Below are positions 34,343 to 41,569 of a stretch of DNA of 64,000 nucleotides, one piece after another; position 1 is the stretch's first letter, and each line of letters begins with the position of its first letter. The stretch is from Roseiarcus sp963809245 (GTDB taxonomy: Bacteria; Pseudomonadota; Alphaproteobacteria; Rhizobiales; Beijerinckiaceae): NCBI GenBank assembly GCA_963809245.1, contig CAWEIU010000003.1, forward strand, positions 186,001 to 250,000, read 5' to 3'. The translations under genes were made by a program, and so were the position numbers. Below the pieces are notes generated by a model. That model did no database searches. It saw only the letters and a list, made by a program, of their open reading frames with translations, and was not told the DNA's origin.

Positions 34343-35422
34343 CTACTGGGCCGCCAAAGACGGCTCGTCGGCGGGCTCGGAGCGAGCGCCGACAGGCAGC
34401 TCGCGCCTGATGAAATAGGTGGGGTCGCTCAATTGCCTGGCGATCGCCGGCAGGATCTCGCGATAGGCGGCGATCGTGCTGGGATAGACGGGCGGGCAGT
34501 CCTGCTTGACCGCTTCGTGCAGCCGCGGCAGCGCATGATACGGCACCATCGGGAACATATGGTGCTCCACGTGGTAGTTCATGTTCCAGTAGATGAAGCG
34601 GAAGATCGGGTTCATCAGAATCGTGCGCGAATTCAGGCGATGGTCCAGCACGTCCTCGGCGAGCCCGACATGCTGCGTGACGCCGAAATAGACGGAAAGC
34701 CACGCGCCGTAGAACGTCGGCAGGCCGACATACATCGCCGGCAGGATCGAACCGACATCAACGCAGGCCGCGATCACCAGCGCGAACACCGCCAGATAGA
34801 CGCGCGCGACGATATAGACCTTTGCGCGCTCCATTTCCGGCACGAACACCACCTCCTCCGCGCTGAGGCGGCCGGCGGCGTGCAGGAAGAGATGTTTGAT
34901 GGCCTTGTAGCCGCTCACCACGGCAAAGAGGTTGAGCAGAAGCACGGCGACATCCGGCGGGCGCATCGCCAGGATCTCGGGATCGCGGCCGACGATGATG
35001 GTGTCGGTGTGATGGCGCGTGTGGCTCCAGCGCCAGATCGTCGGCTCGCGCAGGATCATGAAACAGGCGATATGGTAGACGACGTCGTTGAGCCAGCGCG
35101 TCTTGAAAGCGGTTCCGTGGCCGCATTCGTGCCATCGGCTGTCCGACGCCGAGCCGTAGAACACGCCGTAGACGAGGAAGAAGGGAAGCGCCGCCCAGCT
35201 TCCCCAGAAGTGAAATCCGAGCACGCCCGACGTCGCCAAGGCAGCGAACCAGATGAGCGTGTCGCGCAGGGCTGGCCCATCGGAGCGGCGCATCAATTCC
35301 TTGAGCGTCTTGCGCGGGACCGGGCAGGCGTACCACTGCCCCGAAACGAGGCCCTTGGCGCGGGCGGCCTGCGCCTCCGTTCCGACGAGGCTGTAATCCC
35401 GCTTCATCGCCAGCGGCGCCAT
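34343..35422 (-). CDS. MocD-type membrane di-iron oxygenase (fatty acid desaturase family)
   Basis: A 359-residue membrane protein with the three histidine boxes of the desaturase/hydroxylase superfamily: H98-E-C-G-H102, H134-T-R-H-H138 and H284-V-E-H-H288. The surrounding sequence (RWHECGHGTAFKTRWLND, WRWSHTRHHTDTIIVGRDPEI) is of the MocD kind, described as a hydrocarbon oxygenase in rhizopine catabolism, rather than a lipid desaturase. GGGAGGAGCGA precedes the ATG. The Rieske partner follows directly, and the divergent gene is a LacI regulator. The expected reaction is hydroxylation of an O-methyl group leading to demethylation; the substrate is inferred. Confidence 0.83.
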   Translation of the reverse strand: MAPLAMKRDYSLVGTEAQAARAKGLVSGQWYACPVPRKTLKELMRRSDGPALRDTLIWFAALATSGVLGFHFWGSWAALPFFLVYGVFYGSASDSRWHECGHGTAFKTRWLNDVVYHIACFMILREPTIWRWSHTRHHTDTIIVGRDPEILAMRPPDVAVLLLNLFAVVSGYKAIKHLFLHAAGRLSAEEVVFVPEMERAKVYIVARVYLAVFALVIAACVDVGSILPAMYVGLPTFYGAWLSVYFGVTQHVGLAEDVLDHRLNSRTILMNPIFRFIYWNMNYHVEHHMFPMVPYHALPRLHEAVKQDCPPVYPSTIAAYREILPAIARQLSDPTYFIRRELPVGARSEPADEPSLAAQ

Positions 35423-35538
35423 TCGCTCCTCCCTTGGAGCCTGTCGCGGCGTTGCGCCGCTTGTTCTTAGGGCTAACCCGTATCGCCCTCCGCCTCAACA
35501 TGCCACTTGCATTTTCTATCATTTCCTATCAGCAACAA

Positions 35539-35570
35539 TGCAATCCACCTTGCAATGATTGCAATCGCCA
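35539..35570. promoter_or_regulatory. LacI operator: palindrome TTGCAATGATTGCAA with extra TGCAAT sites
   Basis: A perfect 15-bp palindrome with a single central base at 35550-35564, preceded by another TGCAAT at 35539 and continuing as TGCAAT at 35560. It lies between the divergent oxygenase and LacI genes and ends six bases before the LacI ATG, so LacI binding would block its own expression and may control mocDE-like genes too. Upstream, TTTCTATCA/TTTCCTATCA is a second direct repeat. Confidence 0.65.
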
Positions 35571-36593
35571 ATGGGAAATCGCCCCACCCTGCCCGATCTC
35601 GCCCGCGCCGCTGGCGTCAGCGTCGCCACTGTCGATCGCGTGCTCAATGGGCGCCATCCCGTCCGCAAGGCGACGGCGGAGCGCGTGCTCGGCGCCGCGG
35701 AGGCGATCGGCTTTCATGGCGCGCCGCTGCTCAGGCGCCGGGTCGATGCGCCGACGCTGACCCTTGGCTTTCTTTTGCAGAAGCCGGACGCCTTCTACCG
35801 CCGCCTCGGCGCGGACATCGAAGCGGCGGCAGCGCGCTTCACCGAGGCCAAGGTGCGGGCGATCGTCGAATACGAAGCGGATATTTCCCCGGCGACCACC
35901 GCAGAGCGGCTGCGCGCGATGAGCGAGCGGGCGCAGGCTATCGGCGTCGTCTCGGTCGACCATCCCCGCGTCTCGGAGGCGATCGAACGTCTCAAGGCCA
36001 AGGGCGCGCCGACCTTCGCCTTGATCTCCGACCTCACCGCAGAGGCGCGCGCCGGCTACATTGGCCGCGACAATCGCAAGGAGGGTCGAACCGCCGCCTG
36101 GATCATCGCCAAGGCCGCCGCGCGCCCGGGCAAGATCGGCATCATCGTCGGCTCGCACCGCTACCTGTGTCAGGAAACGGCGGAGATCTCCTTCCGCGCC
36201 TATTTGCGCGAGCACGCGCCCGACTTCCAGCCGCTCGAGCCGCTCGTCAATCTCGACGATGCGCGCCTCGCACATGTCGCGACGCTTGAATTGCTCGCGC
36301 GCCACCCCGATCTCGTCGGCCTCTATCTCTGCGGCGGCGGCACCGAAGGCGCCCTGGCCGCCGCCCGCGAGGAGATCAAGAGCGAGCCGCTGGCGATCGT
36401 CTGCAACGAACTGACGCCGGAAACTCGCGCCGGGCTCGTCGACGGCGTGCTCAGCGCCGTCATCTCGACGCCGACCGCGCAGATCGCCGACCGCGCCATC
36501 GAGGCGATGGCGCGTTCCATCGAGAGCCGCGCGCCCGCCGCGGCGAGCCAAATCGTTGCGCCGTTTGAGCTTTTCCTGCCGACGAACATCTAG
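35571..36593 (+). CDS. LacI-family transcriptional regulator
   Basis: A 340-residue LacI/GalR repressor. The helix-turn-helix is at residues 5-48 (TLPDLARAAGVSVATVDRVLNG), and the rest is a periplasmic-binding-like effector domain with the family's GEGGTEG-type CGGGTEGALAAAREEI. The V-A-T-V-D-R-V-L-N subtype is common for rhizobial inositol/sugar regulators. There is no obvious ribosome binding site. It is divergent from mocDE-like genes and upstream of the ABC importer, so it likely controls both; the inducer may be the imported sugar. Confidence 0.9.
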   Translation: MGNRPTLPDLARAAGVSVATVDRVLNGRHPVRKATAERVLGAAEAIGFHGAPLLRRRVDAPTLTLGFLLQKPDAFYRRLGADIEAAAARFTEAKVRAIVEYEADISPATTAERLRAMSERAQAIGVVSVDHPRVSEAIERLKAKGAPTFALISDLTAEARAGYIGRDNRKEGRTAAWIIAKAAARPGKIGIIVGSHRYLCQETAEISFRAYLREHAPDFQPLEPLVNLDDARLAHVATLELLARHPDLVGLYLCGGGTEGALAAAREEIKSEPLAIVCNELTPETRAGLVDGVLSAVISTPTAQIADRAIEAMARSIESRAPAAASQIVAPFELFLPTNI

Positions 36594-36623
36594 TGCGACT
36601 TTTTTGGAACATCCATTCTGGCG

Positions 36624-36652
36624 TTGACTGTATTTAGAACATTTGTTACGCT
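36624..36652 (+). promoter_or_regulatory. Promoter of the ABC importer with an internal operator
   Basis: TTGACT (36624-36629) and TACGCT (36647-36652) are exactly 17 bp apart. The spacer contains AACATTTGTT (36639-36648 region, arms AACA/TGTT), and another GGAACAT lies upstream at 36606. Repeated GAACAT half-sites in and near the promoter suggest repressor control distinct from the TGCAAT sites. Confidence 0.5.
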
Positions 36653-36855
36653 CCTCGAAATTCAGCTTGACGGACCGCACAGACAGGCTTCCGCGGGCGT
36701 GAGGGAGGAGCGACAAGTCGATGGACGCGCGCTCGCCCTCGCTCCTGTGAACTTGGTTAATCCACGCCCTCGGAAGGGCGTGGAATGCGGCCCCTGAAGG
36801 GCGCCGGACAATCAACGAGAGGCGCGACCGGGCGCCGCCAAGGGAGGGTAGCACT
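36653..36855 (+). promoter_or_regulatory. Structured leader of the sugar-binding protein gene
   Basis: About 200 nt between the promoter and the ATG. It contains AGGAGCGA (36706-36713) pairing with TCGCTCCT (36739-36746), a perfect hairpin CCACGCCCT-CGGA-AGGGCGTGG (36762-36783), and GGGAGGG just before the ATG. It may stabilise or regulate the message; no known riboswitch is recognised. Confidence 0.35.
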
Positions 36856-37785
36856 ATGAAGCGTTTCGTATTCGCGCTCGGCGTCGCGACGATCCTGTCG
36901 AGCCCGGCGTTCGCCGCCAAGATCGGCGTGTCGATGGACAAGTTCGACGACAACTTCCTCACCGTGCTGCGCAACGGCATGGCCGACTACGCGAAGACGC
37001 AGCCCGGCGTGACCTTGCAGATCGAGGACGCCAAGGACGACGTCTCCAAGCAGCTCAGCCAAGTCCAGAACTTCATCGCCAACAAGGTCGACGCGATCAT
37101 CGTCAATCCGGTCGACACCAGCGCCACGGAAGCGATCACCAAGGCGGCCGCCGAAGCCGGCGTGCCGCTCGTCTACGTCAATCGCGAGCCGGCCGACGTC
37201 GAAAAGCTTGGCCCGAAGGCGGCCTTCGTCGCCTCTGACGAAAAGCAGTCGGGCACGCTCGAGACCCAGGCGATCTGCAAGCTGCTGGACGGCAAGGGCG
37301 ACGTCCTCGTCATCGAGGGCGAGCTCTCCAACCAGGCCGCCGTGCAACGCACCAAGGATGTTCACGACGTGATCTCCAAGGAGCCCTGCACCGGGATGAA
37401 GGTCATCGCCGAGCAAACGGCGGCGTGGGACCGCACCAAGGCGCAAAACCTGATGACCAATTGGCTGTCCAAGGGCATGAAGTACGACGCGGTCATCTCC
37501 AACAACGATGAAATGGCGATCGGCGCCATTCAGGCGATGAAGGCGGCGGGAGTCGACACCAAGAAGGCGATCGTCGGCGGCGTAGATGCGACGCAGGACG
37601 GCCTCGCCTCGATGAAGGCGGGCGATCTCAAGGTCACCGTTTTCCAGGACGCGGCCGGTCAGGGCAAAGGCGCCGTCGACGCGGCGCTAAAGCTGGCCAA
37701 GGGCGAAAGCGTCGACAAGAAGGTCTACATCCCCTTCCAGCTTGTCACGCCCGCCAACATGGACCAGTTCGCCAAAAAGAACTGA
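36856..37785 (+). CDS. Rhizopine/inositol-type sugar ABC binding protein
   Basis: A 309-residue type-I periplasmic binding protein. The signal peptide MKRFVFALGVATILSSPAFA is followed by the mature KIGVSMDKFDDNFLTVLRNGM, then VDAIIVNPVDTSATEAITKAA, VPLVYVNREPADVEKLG, and SNNDEMAIGAIQAM. These segments resemble inositol (IbpA) and rhizopine (MocB) binding proteins. It is the first gene of a binding protein-ATPase-permease operon. A hairpin follows the stop, which would favour higher expression of the binding protein. Confidence 0.92.
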   Translation: MKRFVFALGVATILSSPAFAAKIGVSMDKFDDNFLTVLRNGMADYAKTQPGVTLQIEDAKDDVSKQLSQVQNFIANKVDAIIVNPVDTSATEAITKAAAEAGVPLVYVNREPADVEKLGPKAAFVASDEKQSGTLETQAICKLLDGKGDVLVIEGELSNQAAVQRTKDVHDVISKEPCTGMKVIAEQTAAWDRTKAQNLMTNWLSKGMKYDAVISNNDEMAIGAIQAMKAAGVDTKKAIVGGVDATQDGLASMKAGDLKVTVFQDAAGQGKGAVDAALKLAKGESVDKKVYIPFQLVTPANMDQFAKKN

Positions 37786-37792
37786 CTCGACG

Positions 37793-37823
37793 CGGACCGG
37801 GGCGCGCTTGGCTCGCCGGTCCG
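37793..37823 (+). terminator. Hairpin between binding-protein and ATPase genes
   Basis: Perfect 8-bp arms CGGACCGG/CCGGTCCG with a 15-nt loop, in the 90-bp gap after the binding-protein stop, no T tract. Such intercistronic stems commonly stabilise the upstream message or partly terminate, giving excess binding protein. Confidence 0.45.
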
Positions 37824-37875
37824 TCACGGCTCGTGCGGCGTCTCGGCGGCGCCGCGCCTCGCGGGGAGCGACGGA

Positions 37876-39414
37876 ATGCTGAGCCCTTCGACAGCCCAGG
37901 TCGTTCGCGAAAGCGGCGCCATTCCGAAGGCCGAGTACCTGCTCGAGGTCGAGAACGTCCGCAAGGCGTTCCCGGGCGTGCTGGCGCTCGACGACGTCTC
38001 CTTCCGCCTGAAGCGCGGCCACGTGCACGCGCTGATGGGCGAGAACGGCGCCGGCAAATCGACGTTGATGAAAATCATCGCCGGCATCTACACTCCGGAC
38101 TCCGGCTCCTTCCGCCTCAAGGGACAGGAAATCCGCCTCACCTCCCCGCTCGACGCTTTGCAATACGGCATCGCGATGATCCATCAGGAACTGAACCTGA
38201 TGAACTTCATGACGGTGGCGGAGAACATCTGGATTCGCCGGGAGCCGCTCAACGGGCTTGGCCTCGTGCGACACCAGGAGATGCGCAGGCGCACGAAGGC
38301 GCTGTTCGACCGCTTGAACATCCACATCGATCCGGACGCGGAAGTGCGCGACCTCAGCGTCGCCAGCCGCCAGATGATCGAGATCGCCAAGGCGGTGTCC
38401 TACGATTCCGACATTCTCATCATGGACGAGCCGACATCGGCGCTCACCGAGAAGGAAGTCACCCACCTCTTCCAGATCATCCGCACCCTCAAGGCGCAGG
38501 GCAAGGGGGTGATATACATCACGCACAAGATGAACGAGCTGTTCGAAATCGCTGATGAAGTGTCCGTTTTTCGCGACGGACGCTTCGTCGGCGAGCACGC
38601 CGCCGCCTCTGTCACCCGCGACGAAATCATCAAACTGATGGTCGGGCGCGAGATCACCCAGATGTTCCCCAAGCTGCCGGCCAAGATCGGCGACGTCATA
38701 CTGTCGGTGAAGAACCTTTGCCTCGAGGGCCGCTTCCGCGACATCTCCTTCGACCTGCGCGCCGGCGAAATCCTGGGCGTCGCCGGCCTCGTCGGCTCGG
38801 GCCGCAGCAATGTCGCCGAAACCCTGTTCGGCGTCACGCCCGCGACCTCGGGGACAATCGCCATCGACGGCCGCGAGATCGCCATGCGCAGCCCAGCGGC
38901 GGCGATGGACGCCGGGATGGCCTTCCTCACCGAGGACCGCAAGGAATCCGGCTGTTTCCTGCTGCTCGACGTGATGGCCAACATGCAGATCGCGGTGTTG
39001 CGGAGCGGCTTCGTGAAGGCTGGCTTCGTTCAGGAGAACGCCGTCGAGAGGCTCTGCCAGGAGCAGAAGGCGCGCCTTCGCGTCCGCACTCCGGATCTCG
39101 AGGAGCCGGTCATCAACCTCTCCGGCGGCAATCAGCAGAAGGTGCTGATCGCGCGCTGGCTGATGACGCATCCCCGCATCCTCATCCTCGACGAGCCGAC
39201 CCGCGGCATCGACGTCGGCGCCAAGGCGGAGATTCATCGGCTGATCTCCGAGCTCGCCGGACAGGGCGTCGCAGTGATGATGATTTCGTCCGAAATGCCT
39301 GAAGTGCTTGGCATGAGCGACCGCGTGCTGGTGATGCACGAAGGCCGGATGACCGGCATCGTCGATCGCGCTGACGCGACGCAAGTCAAGATCATGGAGC
39401 TCGCCTCGCAATAG
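37876..39414 (+). CDS. Sugar ABC transporter ATP-binding protein (RbsA/MglA class)
   Basis: A 512-residue cytoplasmic ATPase with two fused nucleotide-binding domains. NBD1 has the Walker A GENGAGKST, Q-loop IHQELNLM and Walker B ILIMDEPTSAL, but a degenerate signature (LSVASRQM in place of LSGGQ). NBD2 has a modified Walker A (GLVGSGRSNVAETL) and signature LSGGNQQKV with Walker B ILILDEPTRGID. One functional and one degenerate site each is typical of this class. GGGGAGCGACGG precedes the ATG. It energises the permease encoded next. Confidence 0.95.
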   Translation: MLSPSTAQVVRESGAIPKAEYLLEVENVRKAFPGVLALDDVSFRLKRGHVHALMGENGAGKSTLMKIIAGIYTPDSGSFRLKGQEIRLTSPLDALQYGIAMIHQELNLMNFMTVAENIWIRREPLNGLGLVRHQEMRRRTKALFDRLNIHIDPDAEVRDLSVASRQMIEIAKAVSYDSDILIMDEPTSALTEKEVTHLFQIIRTLKAQGKGVIYITHKMNELFEIADEVSVFRDGRFVGEHAAASVTRDEIIKLMVGREITQMFPKLPAKIGDVILSVKNLCLEGRFRDISFDLRAGEILGVAGLVGSGRSNVAETLFGVTPATSGTIAIDGREIAMRSPAAAMDAGMAFLTEDRKESGCFLLLDVMANMQIAVLRSGFVKAGFVQENAVERLCQEQKARLRVRTPDLEEPVINLSGGNQQKVLIARWLMTHPRILILDEPTRGIDVGAKAEIHRLISELAGQGVAVMMISSEMPEVLGMSDRVLVMHEGRMTGIVDRADATQVKIMELASQ

Positions 39415-39443
39415 GGAGCAATCTAGCGAGAGGGGTTGGAAAC

Positions 39444-40475
39444 GTGGCCGTTCAGGAGACCAGCAAAGTTCTCGCCCCGGGCGAGAGCGCGAACGCCGGG
39501 CGCCGCCGCCTGCCCCCGGAGCTGAGCATCCTCGGCGTGATGATCGGCATGATGCTGCTGTTCGAAGCGCTCGGCTGGCTCTTCGTCGGCCAGAGCTTCA
39601 TCGCCAACCCGCTGCGCCTGAAGATCATGATCCTCCAGGAAGCGGAGATCGGCATCATTGCGGTCGGCGTCACCCAGGTCATCATCATGGGCGGCATCGA
39701 CCTCTCCTCGGGCTCGTTGGTCGGCATGACGGCCATGATCGCCGCCAGCCTCGCCCAGACCGCCGGCTTTTCGCACGCGATCTATCCCAGCCTTACCGGC
39801 CTCAACCCGATCTTCCCGGTCACCGCGGGCCTCGCCTGCGGCCTTGTCGCCGGGTTCATCAACGGCTCGCTGATCGCCTTCACCAAGATCCCGGCCTTTA
39901 TTGCGACGCTCGGCATGATGGTGTCGGCGCGCGGCGTCGCGGACTGGTACACGGACGGCCAGCCGATCGGCAATCTCGAAGATTCCTACGCCGCGATCGG
40001 CGCCGGCTGGTGGCCGGTGATCATCTTCCTCGCCGTCGCAGGGATCTTCCACATTGCGCTGCGCTACACGCGCTACGGCAAGTTCACCTACGCGATCGGG
40101 GCCAATCCGCTCGCCGCCCGCGTCTCCGGCATCAATGTCGAACGCCACATCGTCATCGTCTACACCCTGGCGGGGCTGCTTTCGGGCCTTTCCGGCATCG
40201 TCCATACGGCGCGCGCCATTAGCGGTCAGGCGGGCGTCGGCGCCGGCTTCGAACTCGACGCGATCGCTGCGGCGGTGATCGGCGGCACCTCGCTCGCCGG
40301 CGGCGTCGGGCGCATGACGGGCACCGTGATCGGCGCGGTGATCCTCGGCGTTCTGACCTCCGGCTTCACGTTCCTCAATGTCGACGCGCACTACCAGGAG
40401 ATCATCAAGGGCGCGGTGATCATCGCGGCGGTGGTGACCGATCAATATCGGCTGCGCCGGCGTCGCAAGGCCTGA
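39444..40475 (+). CDS. Sugar ABC transporter permease (RbsC class)
   Basis: A 343-residue membrane permease with about ten helices, starting at a GTG. The EAA-like coupling region and family hallmarks are present: GGIDLSSGSLVGMTAMIAA, FINGSLIAFTKIPAFIATLGMM, YAIGANPLAARVSGINV, and AIAAAVIGGTSLAGGVGRMTGTV. It forms the membrane channel with the upstream ATPase, 30 bp away. This completes a canonical binding protein-ATPase-permease importer. Confidence 0.95.
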   Translation: MAVQETSKVLAPGESANAGRRRLPPELSILGVMIGMMLLFEALGWLFVGQSFIANPLRLKIMILQEAEIGIIAVGVTQVIIMGGIDLSSGSLVGMTAMIAASLAQTAGFSHAIYPSLTGLNPIFPVTAGLACGLVAGFINGSLIAFTKIPAFIATLGMMVSARGVADWYTDGQPIGNLEDSYAAIGAGWWPVIIFLAVAGIFHIALRYTRYGKFTYAIGANPLAARVSGINVERHIVIVYTLAGLLSGLSGIVHTARAISGQAGVGAGFELDAIAAAVIGGTSLAGGVGRMTGTVIGAVILGVLTSGFTFLNVDAHYQEIIKGAVIIAAVVTDQYRLRRRRKA

Positions 40476-40602
40476 TACGGGCGAGCGCTAACCAAAACCT
40501 CGGCTTCCGATTGCGCGGGTTGAGCAAATCGCATTAAGGCTTCGTTAGGAAAGAGCGGATGCGGCCGCCGTTCCCGCCCTCGTCGCCTATTGGAAGCGCT
40601 TC

Positions 40603-41433
40603 ATGGCCGATCATCTGGTCCCGGGACGCCGGCAGTTTGTCGCGCCTGCGGTCGCTCGCGCGAGCGGGGGACGCCAAGGCGTGCACGGCGCCGTCGCCGC
40701 ACTCGTCTTTGCCGGTCTCATCGCCCTTCCCTCCGAGCGCGCTGGCGCGGCGGGCCGCTCGAGTGCGCGCCCGGTTTCGGACAACATGCCGGGCCTGGTC
40801 CTCCTGCCGATCGATTCCGCGGCGGCGACCAAGCCCGCGCCTCGAAGGCCGCCTCCCGGGCCGTTGACGTCGCGCCGGCCAGTCTGCGTGCGTCTCTGCG
40901 ACGGATACTTCTTCCCCCTCAGCTCCGCTGGAGCGAATGCCGGCGAAAACCAGGAAGCCTGCTCCAATCTCTGCCCGGGCGCCGCGACCGCCGTCTATGA
41001 CCTGCTCCCCGGTTCGGACCGGATCGAAGACGCGGTCTCCGCAACCGGGGCGCGCTACACGTCGCTTGACGCCGCCCTGCGCTACCGCGCCGGCCGAGTC
41101 CCGGCGTGCTCGTGCCAAGCGACGGCCGCGCGGACGTCGCCTTACTGGGAGGACCCGACGCTGCGAAAAGGCGACGTCGTGGCGACGGCGAGCGGATTCC
41201 AGGCGTATCAGGCCGACGCCGCCACGCCTTTTGCGCGCGACAATTTCGTTTCGATCGACCGGGCGACGATGCCGACCGCCCGGCGCGCCGAACTGGCGAC
41301 GCTGGAGCTTGCGATTGTCCCGTCGGCCGACGAAACCCAGCGGCCGCAGATCGTCGCCGCCGGGCCAAGCCCGAAATCCGGCGGCGCCAATGCGATTCAT
41401 TTCGTCGAGCCGCTGTCCCGAGCGACGAATTGA
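40603..41433 (+). CDS. DUF2865-domain protein
   Basis: A 276-residue protein with a hydrophobic segment near residues 30-50 (AAVAALVFAGLIALPS-like) that may be a signal peptide or anchor. The central part matches DUF2865: CVRLCDGYFFPLSSAGANAG, CSNLCPGAATAVYDL, and a later SCQATAARTSPYW with paired cysteines likely disulfide-bonded in the periplasm. The function is unknown. Its ending (after HFVEPLSRATN) is followed 136 bp later by AsmA. Confidence 0.7.
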   Translation: MADHLVPGRRQFVAPAVARASGGRQGVHGAVAALVFAGLIALPSERAGAAGRSSARPVSDNMPGLVLLPIDSAAATKPAPRRPPPGPLTSRRPVCVRLCDGYFFPLSSAGANAGENQEACSNLCPGAATAVYDLLPGSDRIEDAVSATGARYTSLDAALRYRAGRVPACSCQATAARTSPYWEDPTLRKGDVVATASGFQAYQADAATPFARDNFVSIDRATMPTARRAELATLELAIVPSADETQRPQIVAAGPSPKSGGANAIHFVEPLSRATN

Positions 41434-41569
41434 AGGCGCCGGACGCGGTTAAGTTGTTGACAAACGCGTGAACCCGCCCCTTACGGAATCGCGCGAAACG
41501 AAGAAACGCTGTAGCAACTGCGGACGCGGGCGAGGGCTCGCCCTGCCGCGAGGGTCGGAGCGAAAACAC

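Noticed and set aside
34343..35422. Desaturase-family gene as an ordinary lipid desaturase
   Set aside because: The histidine-box context (ECGHGTAFKTRW, WSHTRHHTDTIIVGRDPEI) and the adjoining MocE-type Rieske protein fit MocD better, though this needs phylogeny.
40476..40602. Extra gene between permease and DUF2865
   Set aside because: No frame with a start, ribosome binding site and coding character was seen.
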